DNA of 64,000 nucleotides from Thioalkalivibrio paradoxus ARh 1 (GTDB taxonomy: Bacteria; Pseudomonadota; Gammaproteobacteria; Ectothiorhodospirales; Ectothiorhodospiraceae), in contig NZ_CP007029.1 in assembly GCF_000227685.2 (NCBI RefSeq), forward strand, positions 1,710,501 to 1,774,500. The letters run 5' to 3'. The position numbers were made by a program, and so were the translations under genes. Below, one piece after another: positions 9,608 to 19,071 of this stretch. The notes beneath the pieces were generated by a model. The model searched no databases, was not told the DNA's origin, and saw only the letters and a list, made by a program, of their open reading frames with translations. How positions within the stretch are numbered: the first letter of the stretch is position 1; every line of letters starts with the position of its first letter.

Positions 9608-10285
9608 ATGGATTATCTGAACGAACTCGTCTTCGGGTACTTCCCGTATCTGGCGCTCGCCGTGTTCCTGCTGGGCAGCCTGGTACGTTTCGAGCGCGAC
9701 CAGTTCACCTGGCGCAGCGGCTCGAGCCAGATGCTGCGCACGAAGAACCTGCGTCTCGCGAGCAACCTGTTCCACATCGGGATCCTGCTGCTGTTCTTCG
9801 GTCACCTGTTTGGTCTGCTGACGCCCGAGTGGGCGTACAAGGCGATCGGGATCTCGACGCCGGCCAAGCAGCTGATCGCGATCATCGCGGGCGGCATCTT
9901 CGGCCTGATGACCTTCGTGGGGCTGAGCATGCTGCTTTATCGCCGCCTGTTCGACGCCCGTATCCGGGCGACCAGCAGCGGGTCCGATCACTTCATCCTG
10001 GTCCTGCTGTACGTGCAGCTGATTCTCGGGCTTGCCACGCTTCCGCTGTCGATGACCCACCTGGACGGCGCGAACATGGTGGCGCTGGCGAACTGGGCGC
10101 AGCACATCGTGACCTTCCAGCCGGGTGCCGCCGCGTTCATCGTCGACACCCACTGGATCTTCAAGGCACACATCGTGCTCGGGCTGACGATGTTCCTGGT
10201 GTTCCCGTTCACCCGGCTGGTGCACATCTGGAGCGCCCCCGTCTGGTACCTCGGCCGCAGCTACCAGCTGGTGCGCCGCCGCTGA
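9608..10285 (+). CDS. narI: Respiratory nitrate reductase, gamma subunit (cytochrome b)
   Basis: A 225-residue integral membrane diheme cytochrome b that oxidises quinol at the periplasmic side and feeds electrons to NarH. Five transmembrane helices are visible. Haem-ligand histidines lie in FHIGILLLFFGHLFGL near residues 57-67 and in the last two helices (HWIFKAHIVLG). The ATG at 9608 lies 10 bases after GGAGG at 9594-9598 inside the narJ end and gives the exact E. coli length. A TTG at 9599 would add three residues. Confidence 0.97.
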   Translation: MDYLNELVFGYFPYLALAVFLLGSLVRFERDQFTWRSGSSQMLRTKNLRLASNLFHIGILLLFFGHLFGLLTPEWAYKAIGISTPAKQLIAIIAGGIFGLMTFVGLSMLLYRRLFDARIRATSSGSDHFILVLLYVQLILGLATLPLSMTHLDGANMVALANWAQHIVTFQPGAAAFIVDTHWIFKAHIVLGLTMFLVFPFTRLVHIWSAPVWYLGRSYQLVRRR

Positions 10286-10330
10286 GCCCTCCCGGAACTC
10301 CCTCCCTGCGAGCGAGAGAGGGGAAGCACT

Positions 10331-10354
10331 CCCTCCCCCGCAGGCGGGGGAGGG
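10331..10354. repeat. Perfect GC-rich hairpin after narI
   Basis: Inside the 209-bp gap between narI and the DsrC-like gene lies an 11-bp perfect stem (CCCTCCCCCGC with GCGGGGGAGGG) and a two-base spacer. No T run follows, so it is not a canonical intrinsic terminator. It could stabilise the nar mRNA 3' end or lower expression of the downstream gene; it may also be one copy of a dispersed palindrome. Confidence 0.6.
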
Positions 10355-10494
10355 TTGGGGAGGAGGAAGGGCACGGCACCATGCGCCCCCGAACCCAACC
10401 TCGATTTCGAATGCGGGAGGGGGGCAGAGGCGAAGGCCGAAGCTTTCACAACGACCGACAACCGATGACGCAAAGACCGACTGGAGAATACCCC

Positions 10495-10833
10495 ATGGCC
10501 ATCGAATTCAACGACACGACCATCGCCACCGACGAGGAAGGCTACCTCGTCGACCCCGATGCCTGGACCTCGGGCGTCGCGGAACACATCGCGGCGGAAG
10601 AGGGGATCGACCTCACCGACGAACACTGGGCCGTGATCCGCTTCATCCGGGGCTACTACGACGAGCACCAGATCGCGGTGGATGCCCGCTTCGTGATCAA
10701 GTTCCTCGACGAGGAGTTCGGCTACGGCGACAAGGCCCACAACCACCTGTTCGAGCTGTTCCCCTACGGCTACGTGAAGCAGGCCTGCCGGATCGCCGGC
10801 ATGCGCCGCCCGCGCGCCTGGAGCACCGGCTGA
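10495..10833 (+). CDS. DsrC/TusE-family sulfur-relay-like protein lacking the penultimate Cys
   Basis: A 112-residue protein with the whole DsrC fold signature: IRFIRGYYDEHQIAVDAR, LDEEFGYGDKAHNHLFELFP and the C-terminal arm YGYVKQACRIAGMRRPRAW. DsrC proteins carry two redox cysteines in this arm, and TusE carries the penultimate one. Here Cys98 (the CysB position) is kept, but the CysA position 11 residues later is Trp109, and the protein runs on to end STG. It therefore cannot form the CysA-CysB trisulfide used in dissimilatory sulfite reduction, nor accept persulfide like TusE. Family relatives without CysA have been proposed to be regulatory. It lies downstream of narGHJI and has its own ribosome-binding site (GGAGA). 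The start at 10495 is the only one matching the family. Confidence 0.92.
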   Translation: MAIEFNDTTIATDEEGYLVDPDAWTSGVAEHIAAEEGIDLTDEHWAVIRFIRGYYDEHQIAVDARFVIKFLDEEFGYGDKAHNHLFELFPYGYVKQACRIAGMRRPRAWSTG

Positions 10834-10863
10834 ACGGCACCGAACCCGCAAGGGGCGGAAGGG

Positions 10864-10981
10864 GCGTAGGGCGGAAAAGGCCGAAAGGCCGTCATCCGCC
10901 GTGCGGCGCCGCGGGAATCCCGGCCGGTGTGCCTACCCCGAAGCTGAAAGGCGGATGACGCTGCGCTTTTCCGCCCTACAG
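10864..10981. repeat. Inverted-repeat element (MITE-like), family 1, full copy
   Basis: The gap between the DsrC-like gene and the parvulin gene holds an element of about 118 bp whose ends are inverted copies: GTAGGGCGGAAAAG on the left and CTTTTCCGCCCTAC on the right, with inner arms CGTCATCCGCC and GGCGGATGACG. It has no coding capacity. Half copies of the right arm occur at 36729, 49869, 49932 and 53109, three of them inside coding sequence. Confidence 0.75.
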
Positions 10982-11036
10982 CGGCTTGAACCGACGGCGA
11001 TGGTTTGGACCCGCTGGACAGACAAGAGACGATGCA

Positions 11037-11810
11037 ATGACGATATCCGTGAACGGCGTGGAGATCCCCGAGCAGGCGATCCACCGCGAGATGCAGTATC
11101 ACCCCGCCCCGTCGGCCGATGTCGCCCAGTACGAAGCGGCCCGCGCGCTGGTGATCCGTGAACTGCTGCTGCAGGAAGCCCGCCGCAGCGAACTGAACCC
11201 GCCCCTCGATGCGACCGATCCGGAGGAAGGCCTGATCCAGGCATTGATGGCCTGGGCAGTCCAGGTCCCGAAGGCCGATAACGCGGCCTGCCGGCGCTAC
11301 TACGACACGCACCGGGAGCGCTTCCGCAGCCCCGTCGTGCACCACGTGTCACATCTCCTGCTCCCGGCGGCCCCGGACGATCACGAAGCCCGACGGGAAG
11401 CGATCGCGAGGGCTGAAGAACTGCTGGCCGAGATCGGCGATGATCCCGGCGCATTCACCGCGGCGGCGATGACGCACTCCGCCTGCCCGTCGCGCGACGC
11501 GGGCGGCGATCTGGGCCCGATCGGCCGGGGCCAGACCGTGCCCGAGTTCGAGAAAGCGCTGGAGCGCATGGAGCCCGGCAAGATCGCATCACGCCCGCTC
11601 GAGACCCGCTACGGCGTGCACCTGGTCTACCTGCGGGGCCGGGAGGGCGGCGAACAACTGCCGTTCGAAGCCGTTCAGGCCCAAGTGGCGGAGTACATGG
11701 AACAGCATGTGCTGCGCCGCGCGGTTGCCCAGTACCTGCAGCGCCTGGTCGGCGACGCCCGCATCGAGGGCCTGGACCTGGACGGCGCCGACACCCCGCT
11801 GGTGCAATAG
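11037..11810 (+). CDS. Parvulin-type peptidyl-prolyl isomerase (PpiC/NifM-like)
   Basis: A 257-residue protein with an N-terminal helical region and a C-terminal rotamase domain at about residues 100-205 (VHHVSHLLLPA; GDLGPIGRGQTVPEFEKAL; ETRYGVHLVYL). It should catalyse cis-trans isomerisation of prolyl bonds. No signal peptide is visible, so it is probably cytoplasmic, like the parvulins often found next to nitrate reductase genes where a role in maturation is suspected but unproven. The start MTISVNGVEIPE at 11037 matches the family; the longer frame from 10986 reads through repeat-flank sequence. Confidence 0.9.
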   Translation: MTISVNGVEIPEQAIHREMQYHPAPSADVAQYEAARALVIRELLLQEARRSELNPPLDATDPEEGLIQALMAWAVQVPKADNAACRRYYDTHRERFRSPVVHHVSHLLLPAAPDDHEARREAIARAEELLAEIGDDPGAFTAAAMTHSACPSRDAGGDLGPIGRGQTVPEFEKALERMEPGKIASRPLETRYGVHLVYLRGREGGEQLPFEAVQAQVAEYMEQHVLRRAVAQYLQRLVGDARIEGLDLDGADTPLVQ

Positions 11811-11837
11811 CCAAGCCTTGGCACTGCGACAATGCCG

Positions 11838-11862
11838 CCACGGAAGAACACGGAAATCACGG
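11838..11862. repeat. Short dispersed repeat, family 4
   Basis: The sequence CCACGGAAGAACACGGAAAT, between the parvulin and methyltransferase genes, recurs at the left end of the inverted repeat at 40254-40330 (CCACGGAAGAACACGG). It has no coding role that I can see. Confidence 0.5.
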
Positions 11863-11921
11863 AAAAATGAAAGGGATCAAACCCCGTTTTCGTGCGAATG
11901 ACGGCCAGGCCAGGAACTCCG

Positions 11922-12566
11922 ATGGAACCCAAAGAGCACTGGGAAAAAGTCTACGCTTCGAAAAGCGAAACCGAGGTCAGCTGGTTTCAGGAACATGCCC
12001 GGCTGTCCCTGCAGATCCTCCGGGACGCCGGGGTGCCCAGGGATGCTGCGATCATCGACGTTGGGGCAGGAGCTTCGCACTTCGTCGACGACTGCCTGCG
12101 CGAGGGCTACCGCGACCTCACCGTGCTGGACGTGTCCAAAGCGGCGCTGGCCTCGGCCCGCGCACGGCTCGGGAAGCGGGCGGCGGACGTACACTGGCTG
12201 GAGGCCAACGTACTCGCTGCCGATCTGCCCGCGGATGCCTACGACGTCTGGCACGACCGGGCGGTATTCCACTTCCTGACCGACTCCTCGGGTCGCCACG
12301 CCTACGTGCAACAGGTGCTGCGCGCGGTGAAACCGGGCGGTCTGGTCATCGTCGCAACCTTTGCCGAGGACGGACCGACCCTGTGCAGCGGACTGCCCGT
12401 GATGCGCTACAGCCCGTCGGCGCTTCACGCCGAGTTCGGTGCCGCATTCACGCTTCTCGGCCACCAACGCGAGGCGCACCAGACACCGGCTGGAAAAGAG
12501 CAGCCGTTCGTCTACTGTCTGTGCCGCATCGATGGCGGTGCGGGCAAGGTGAGTCCGGAGGACTGA
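11922..12566 (+). CDS. Class I SAM-dependent methyltransferase
   Basis: A 214-residue Rossmann-fold methyltransferase. Motif I is IIDVGAGASHFVDDCL at about residues 44-59; the acidic end of strand 2 is LTVLDVSKAAL, motif II is YDVWHDRAVFHFLTD near residue 107, and motif III is KPGGLVIVATF. The N-terminus HWEKVYASKSETEVSWFQ is typical of a widespread uncharacterised group related to thiopurine/tellurite methyltransferases. The substrate is unknown. The start at 11922 follows AGGAAC; upstream in-frame Met codons lie in repeat-flank sequence. It is 111 bp after the parvulin gene. Confidence 0.87.
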   Translation: MEPKEHWEKVYASKSETEVSWFQEHARLSLQILRDAGVPRDAAIIDVGAGASHFVDDCLREGYRDLTVLDVSKAALASARARLGKRAADVHWLEANVLAADLPADAYDVWHDRAVFHFLTDSSGRHAYVQQVLRAVKPGGLVIVATFAEDGPTLCSGLPVMRYSPSALHAEFGAAFTLLGHQREAHQTPAGKEQPFVYCLCRIDGGAGKVSPED

Positions 12567-12655
12567 CGTAGCGCCAGGCACGCCGGCGTTCCTCGGTCAG
12601 ACACCGGCGCCGATTCCCGGACGGATGGTCGCTGTGCCGACTGAGCAGATAGACG

Positions 12656-13912
12656 TCACGAGCCAGTGCCGGCTTCGGAGCGGCCTGGCATCCGGTCCCA
12701 GTCGATGGTGACCGCGTTCACGGACTGGCAGGGCAGAAATCCCGCTTTTTCCAGCCGCTTCATCCATGCGGGACGCCCGCCATGGGCCGCCAGCAGCTTT
12801 TGAAGATTGCGGCGAAACTCCGGTTCGCGTTCGGCGGCCTGCAGGGCCTCGGCGAGGTCCTGCAGGCGTTGAAGGGCCTCGTCGTAGGCGGCACCGGAGC
12901 GGCGCTCCAGGAGGGTGTCGATCTCGTCCCAGACACCATCCGCCTGTTGGGCGACGGTCGAGAGATAGCGTGCGCGTTCTGCCTGGCGCTTGGCCTCCTC
13001 GGCGGCACGCGCTTCGCGTTCGCGTTCCAGGCGCAGGCTGCGTGCCGCTTCCACGCCGGCCTCGATCTCGGCCAGCGTTCGTCGATCCGAGCCGGGGAGC
13101 ATCGGGTGCTGCTTGCGCTGCCAGGCGAGGAACTCGCCGTGTAGCCTACGTTCCGCCGCCAGCGGCTGGCCCAGCAGCATCAGCCGCAGCGGAGCCCGCA
13201 GGGCGTCGGCAGTCTGCGTGGCCAGCCAGGCGTCGACATCCAATTCTGCCGCTTGCGGCGACGGCAGCTCGGGACTTGCCACAGCGGCTGCGGCAACCAG
13301 GTCTGGATCGAGCAGAAGAAACTCGGCCAGTGCCTGTTGTGCCGGGGTGAGCGCGCCCAGACCCGCCGGCCGTGGCGGTTCCGGCTCCTCCGCGTCGAAC
13401 TCGCCCTCGCTGACGCGCGCAAGCCACCCGAGATAGAGCGGGCGGGTGTCTCCGCGCAACAGTTCCTCGCGCAGGGGCAGCAGGCGCGCCATCCAGCCGG
13501 GACCATCGTCGTCGATCCAGAACCGCTGCCGGGAACGGGATTCGTCGTTGAACCACCAGTCCAGAATCCAGTGTTCGGCGCAGTCCAGTGCCCGAAAAGG
13601 GGACGGATATCCAGAGAGGTCGTCTCTCGGTGTCAGCGCTGCATAGTCCGCGAGCATTCCGTCGTCGAAACACGACCGGGGCAGGCGCAGCAGCAGCCGG
13701 CAGGTGCCCCAGTTGGCCGAATAGACGTGCGCATCGAAGTAGTGCTGCATCAAGGCCAGAGGATCGGCCTTCAGGTCACCCCAATGGTATTCGTTGACGA
13801 ACCCTCCAGGCGTAATCCGGGCCCGGGAGGAGTAGCGGCGCAGTTCGGTCTGCTCACGCGGGCTCAACGGACGGTCGACCGCCGAAAACTCGTAATACTG
13901 ATACTCACTCAT
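12656..13912 (-). CDS. Conserved hypothetical protein, 418 aa
   Basis: I do not know the function. The N-terminus MSEYQYYEFSAVDRPLSPRE, the stretch FVNEYHWGDLKADPLALM and a tryptophan-rich middle (HWILDWWFNDES) are features of a protein family annotated only as hypothetical in many Proteobacteria. Residues ~290-390 are strongly charged and helical (EREREARAAEEAKRQAERAR), probably a coiled coil. There is no signal peptide or membrane segment. The start at 13912 is chosen because the family begins there; the open frame extends 94 codons further without similarity. The C-terminal tail (LPCQSVNAVTIDWDRMP) resembles the tail of the Uma2 fragment at 42150 in protein and DNA. Confidence 0.75.
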   Translation of the reverse strand: MSEYQYYEFSAVDRPLSPREQTELRRYSSRARITPGGFVNEYHWGDLKADPLALMQHYFDAHVYSANWGTCRLLLRLPRSCFDDGMLADYAALTPRDDLSGYPSPFRALDCAEHWILDWWFNDESRSRQRFWIDDDGPGWMARLLPLREELLRGDTRPLYLGWLARVSEGEFDAEEPEPPRPAGLGALTPAQQALAEFLLLDPDLVAAAAVASPELPSPQAAELDVDAWLATQTADALRAPLRLMLLGQPLAAERRLHGEFLAWQRKQHPMLPGSDRRTLAEIEAGVEAARSLRLEREREARAAEEAKRQAERARYLSTVAQQADGVWDEIDTLLERRSGAAYDEALQRLQDLAEALQAAEREPEFRRNLQKLLAAHGGRPAWMKRLEKAGFLPCQSVNAVTIDWDRMPGRSEAGTGS

Positions 13913-14392
13913 GGTACGGATGCACTTTCCTGTCCTGACGGCGATCCCCTCGTGCCAGCACGGCAACGGACTCAAGGGTAGCCGAACAGCCACAGGTCGT
14001 TTGCCATGCGGCACCAGCGCACAGCACGGTGCCGACGCGGTGCTGCCCGCGTTCCGGTGGTTGGGCAAAAGTCCGGTACTCGCACCACTGCTGCCCGTCG
14101 GCTTCGTGTGCAGAGTGCGCATCTGCTCGGCCCCCGGTTGGCTGGCCGATCCTGCTCGCGACCCGCAGAAACTGACGTGGCGGGGGGCATCCAAGTCAGC
14201 GGTGTCGACCGGAGCTACGGCGTGTGCGCATCCGGTGTGGACTTCCGTGCGACGCTAGGCGGGAGGGGATGGGTGTCCCGTGGCCTCTGCCAGGATGTGT
14301 ATTTCGTACCTTTATCGTACCGAATCGTACTTGACGGTCACTCCGGCGTTGCTAGACTCGTGTCATCGGTCACGGTTCTGGCGAGGTGGATC
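13913..14392. other. 480-bp intergenic region between divergent genes
   Basis: No gene is evident here. The right end carries a candidate promoter with three TCGTAC repeats for the TIR-NACHT gene (described separately). The left part should contain the promoter of the minus-strand hypothetical gene, but I cannot pick one out. Confidence 0.5.
14304..14358 (+). promoter_or_regulatory. Candidate sigma-70 promoter with three phased TCGTAC repeats
   Basis: TTGACG at 14331-14336 and TAGACT at 14353-14358 are separated by 16 bp and lie 35 bp upstream of the ATG of the TIR-NACHT gene. Directly upstream, TCGTAC occurs three times (14304, 14315, 14325) at 11- and 10-bp spacing, so all three face the same side of the helix and abut the -35 box. 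This arrangement suggests a regulator binding site. Function is inferred. Confidence 0.5.
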
Positions 14393-17300
14393 ATGGATGT
14401 TCTCGATGCGGATGATGTGCGCGGCTACCTCGATGATCTGCGGGAACACCTGACGCCGCTGCGTTTCGAGCGCCTGCACCGGATCGCCGGCCTGCTGGGT
14501 CAGGATCGCCATGTGGCGGTCGCCGATGTACTTGCGAAACTCTATCCCGATACCCCGCACGAGAACGCGAGCACCGATCTGCGCAAGCTGCGGGCCGCAC
14601 TGGACGAGGCGGCTGCGGAAGTCGGCGTGAATTTCTCCTGCAAGGTGTCCTCCGAACGGCGCGGCGGGGCGGTAAACCGACGGCTTTGGTTCGAGGGTAC
14701 GCCCCGGCTGGCAGAGCGGGCGCAGCGCTTCTCACATGCCGAGACCGGCGAGTTGAATCACCTGCCCGCGACGCTGAGGCAACGCGGGCGGGTCCTGGGT
14801 CCAACGATTGCCCTGGATGAATACCGCGATGGTAAACCGGTGGCGCGCTGGTTTCTGAGCTACGCCCGCGACGACAACACGATGAAGGAGCGCTTACTGA
14901 AACTACTTCAGAAGCGGCTCGCGTGTTCGCGTAGGTTCGCTTTCGAGTCCTGGCACGACGGCGACATCGTATTGGGCGACGACTGGCACGAGAGCATCGA
15001 ACAAGTGCTCGATCAGTGCCACTTCGGTCTTCTGCTGCTGAGCCACGCGTTTCTGTCCAGCGATTTCATCCGTGACGTGGAACTGCCCCGGTTCGTGAAC
15101 ACGGACGGCGGGATTGGCGAGGAAAAGCGCGCAGTGCCCGTCTGCCTGGAAAAAATGAATTTCGGTCGAGTCGATCTGCACGGGCTCGGACAGAAGCAGA
15201 TATTCCGCGACCAGGACGACAAGTCCTTCAAGGAACGCAAAGGGCATTTGCAGGAAGCGTGGGTTGACCAACTGGTTGATCGTATCGAGACCATGTTGGA
15301 GCGGTACGGGGTCGCCTTCCCCGGTGGCTCGGAGCCCATCGTGCAACGTGTCGGCCGGTTAAGCCGCAGCGCTGGTTTGCATCGAGCGATTCACCGTTTC
15401 CCAACGGCTGATCTCATGGGTCTGCGCGACATGCAGGATGCGGAATCCGTGCTACTGGAGACCGCGCAGGCACAAGTTGCGGGGCTGGAGAAAGACTCCA
15501 TTGACCCTTCCGATTCTCCTGGCGTCGATGCACTCGAATACCTGCTCGACTGGCTGCACGATGCCGATGCCCCGCCGTTGTTCGCACTTCTCGCCGAGTA
15601 CGGGATGGGCAAGACGATCACCTGCCAGCGCCTGGTACGCGCGCTGGAGGACGAACGCCGGAACGACCCCCAGCTCCCGGTGCCGATCTATCTCGATCTG
15701 CGCAACCTCACCGGGCTCAACCAGGGCGTTCCGATGCTCGAAGCGATCGTGAACGAATGCATCCGCCGGGGCTGGCAGCACGATATCGACGGCCCGGCGA
15801 TGGATTTCGTACAGGTACGCAGCCTGGCCCGCGATGGGGCACTCGTGATCTTCGACGGGCTGGACGAGGCACTGGTGCACCTGAGCGAGAGCGACGGCCA
15901 GGTTTTCACCCGCGAACTGCTGAAGGTGCTTTCCTTTCCGACGGAGCAGGGCCCCGGTGCCCGGAAGCCGCGTCTGCTGATCTCCTGCCGCACGCACTAC
16001 TTCCGCACGCTGCGCGAGCAGAAGAATCACTTCACCGGCCAGGAACGTGGCGAGGTCCGCGCGAACGACTACCGCGCGCTGGTGCTGCTGCCGTTCACCG
16101 AGGAACAGGTCGCCGAATATCTTGCCCGGGCGCTGCCCGGTGCCGATGTGCACCAGCTCCAGGGGTTGATTGCGTCGGTGCATAACCTCACCGAACTCAC
16201 GCGCCGCCCGTACACCCTGCGCCTGGTTGCCGAGTTCATCCCCGAGATCGAGAACTGGCGCGCACAGGGGAAGCGTGTTTACGGGGTAACGCTGTACCGG
16301 CGCATGGTGCAGCGCTGGCTGGAGCGCGACAGCGGCAAGCATGTGCTGAAGCCCGCGCACAAGATGCGGCTGATGCCGCACCTCGCCGCCACGCTCGCAC
16401 GCGAGGGCCAGCGGCTGCTGCCGGTAGCGCGCCTGGAGTCCTGGTTCACGCGCTTTCTGGCCGACGAGCCGGACCTGAAGGAACGCTACGCCGGAGTCGA
16501 CCGCGACAAGCTCGAGGAAGACCTGCGCACCGCGACCTTCCTGGTGCGCCAGGACGGTTCCGGCGAGGACGACGGCGCGTTCCGTTTCGCGCACAGCTCG
16601 ATGCACGAATTCTTTCTGGCCGACTACCTGTTCCAGGCCCTGCGGGCGGACGACCCCGAAGCCTGGGCGATGCCGATGCCCAGCCGCGAGACCCTCGACT
16701 TCCTCGGGCAGATGCTGGCCGAGACCGACGACGCGCAGCTTCTGCAGCGCATCTCCGGGTGGCGCCGCACCTACCGCGAGCACACCAGCGAGATTCTGCT
16801 GGCCTATGCGCTGCTGGCACGTGAACGCGGCTGGCCCGAGCCGGTGCTGCGTGGCATGGATCTGCGTGGCGCACGCCTGCACGGCTGGTCGATCGGCGTG
16901 GGGCAGGGCGAGCCGCTCGACCTCGCGGAGGCCGACTTCACCGGCGCGGACCTGCGCGAGAGCCGCTGGCAGCGGGTGAACCTGCGCGGGGCCTGTTTTA
17001 GAGATGCCGATCTGGCGGGCAGCGAGTGGGTATCGGTGGCGGCGGAGGCTGCGGTGTTCGAGAACGCTGACCTCACGGGCAGCCGCTGGCGGGACGCGGA
17101 TCTGTCGGACTGCCGGTTCGAAGATGCCGAGACCTACCGGATGCAGTGGATGCACTGCCGTTCGCCGGGGGTGAAGGGGCTGGCCGATGACGGCGTGATC
17201 GCCGTGCTGAATATCCCGGCGGAGAGGCCGTTACCTGCGCTGCGTTCAACGCAGCCGCAAAGCGACCTGGGAGTCGTCGGGTTTTCCGCCTGCGTGTTTT

Positions 17301-18989
17301 CGCCGGACGGCACTCGGCTGGTATCGGCGGGGAGGGACGGGACGCTGCGGGTATGGGATGCGGCGAGCGGGGAGAGTCTGCGCACATTGCGCGGGCACGA
17401 GGGTGGGGTGCTGTTCTGCGCGGTTTCGCCGGACGGTGCTCGGCTGGTGTCGGCGGGGGATGACGGGACGCTGCGGGTGTGGGATGCGGCGAGCGGGGAG
17501 AGTCTGCGCACATTGCGCGGGCACGAGGGTAGGGTGCTGTTCTGCGCGGTTTCGCCGGACGGTGCTCGGCTGGTGTCGGCGGGGGTGGACGGCACGCTGC
17601 GGCTATGGGATGCCGCGAGCGGGGAGAGTCTGCGCACATTGCGCGGGCACGAGGGTGGAGTGTCGTCCTGCGCGTTTTCGCCGGACGGCACTCGGCTGGT
17701 GTCGGCGGGGCTGTACGGCAGGCTGCGGGTGTGGGATGCGGCGAGCGGGGAGAATCTGCGCACATTGCGCGGGCACAAATGTTGGGTTGCGTCCTGCGCG
17801 TTTTCGCCGGACGGCGCTTGGCTGGTGTCGGCGGGGTGGGACGGCACGCTGCGGGTGTGGGATGCGGCGAGCGGGGAGAGTCTGCGCACATTGCGCGGGC
17901 ACGAGGGTGGGGTGCGGTCCTGCACGTTTTCGCCGGACGGCGCTTGGCTGGTGTCGGCGGGGGAGGGACGGCACGCTGCGGGTATGGGATGCGGCGAGCG
18001 GGGAGAGTCTGCGCACATTGCGCGGGCACAAAGGTTGGGTTGCGTCCTGCGCGTTTTCGCCGGACGGCGCTCGGCTGGTATCGGCGGGGATGGACGGCAC
18101 GCTGCGGGTCTGGGATACGGCGAGCGGGGAGAATCTGCACACATTGCGCGGGCACGAGGACTGGGTGCGGTCCTGCGCGTTTTCGCCGGACGGCGCTCGG
18201 CTGGTATCGGCGGGGGATGACGGGACGCTGCGGGTCTGGGATACGGCGAGCGGGGAGAATCTGCACACATTGCGCGGGCACGAGGACTGGGTGCTGTCCT
18301 GCGCGTTTTCGCCGGACGGCGCTCGGCTGGTATCGGCGGGGTGGGACGGCACGCTGCGGGTATGGGATGCGGCGAGCGGGGAGAGTCTGCGCACATTGCG
18401 CGGGCACGAGGGTGGGGTGCTGTCCTGCGCGTTTTCGCCGGACGGCGCTCGGCTGGTATCGGCGGGGAGGGACGGGACACTGCGGGTATGGGATGCGGCG
18501 AGCGGGGAGAGTCTGCGCACATTGCGCGGGCACGAGGGTTGGGTGCAGTCCTGCGCGTTTTCGCCGGACGGTGGGCGGCTGGTATCGGCGGGGGGGGACG
18601 GCACGCTGCGGGTATGGGATGCGGCGAGCGGGGAGAGTCTGCGCACATTGCGTGGACACGAGGGTAGAGTGTCGTCCTGCACGGTTTCGCCGGATGGCGC
18701 TCGGCTGGTGTCGGCGGGGGGTGACGGGATGCTGCGGGTGTGGGATGCGGCGAGCGGGGCCTGCCTGCGCGTCAGCGCGATTGCGCCGCGCGGGCACGTG
18801 GTCTGGGAGCCCGACACTCAGCGGATCATTGAGGCCGGCGGCGATTTCTGGCGCTGGTTTTCGTGGACAGGCATCGACCCCAAGAGCGGACAGATCACCC
18901 GCTACCCCGCCGAATACCGCGGCCCGCTTCCGCAACCCCGCGAGGACTTCTACACCAACGCCCAGGCCCCGCGTTTCGGCCCGTGGTAG
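14393..18989 (+). CDS. TIR-NACHT-pentapeptide-WD40 STAND protein (frameshifted in the WD40 region)
   Basis: The predicted full protein is about 1531 residues. In order it has an N-terminal helical domain (1-140); a TIR domain (~150-310, WFLSYARDD at 153, candidate catalytic Glu in RDVELPRF); a NACHT NTPase (Walker A AEYGMGKT with Lys407, Walker B LVIFDGLDEA with Asp488); pentapeptide repeats (~820-920); and twelve 42-residue WD40 repeats from ~955. TIR domains often cleave NAD+ or make cyclic nucleotide signals, and STAND NTPases act as ligand-triggered switches, so a cell-suicide or antiphage sensor is plausible. One extra G in the run at 17959-17963 shifts the frame in repeat 6: the first frame stops at 18220 (1275 residues, six repeats), while the other frame carries repeats 7-12 and a conserved tail to 18989. 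This may be a real null, slippage variation or an assembly error in the repeat tract. Confidence 0.85.
17282..18772 (+). repeat. Twelve near-identical 126-bp tandem repeats encoding WD40 units
   Basis: Twelve copies of a 126-bp unit with core TCGCCGGACGGCGCTCGG and GATGCGGCGAGCGGGGAG. Most bases are identical between copies; differences cluster at a few codons: the two after RGHE/RGHK (GG, GR, GW, CW, DW), one two residues on (L, S, A, R, Q), and the codon after SAG (R, D, V, L, W, M, G). This pattern indicates recent amplification or ongoing homogenisation with variation kept at probable surface positions. Confidence 0.9.
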
Positions 18990-19071
18990 CCCCACGCCCG
19001 GCACCGGTGTGCTGGGTGCTTGGCCTTGGGTCTGTTGCTGGGGTGTCGCTGCGTGCGACACTGGTACACCG

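Noticed and set aside
10331-10354. Intrinsic terminator after narI
   Set aside because: The hairpin is strong but lacks a T run on either strand, so I list it only as a palindrome.
17955-17970. Programmed ribosomal frameshift in the WD40 gene
   Set aside because: The G run is short and I see neither a slippery heptamer nor a downstream structure special to this repeat. An indel or assembly error is simpler.
17282-18772. Possible CRISPR array
   Set aside because: The repeats are 126 bp, contiguous and coding, with no unique spacers and no cas genes nearby.
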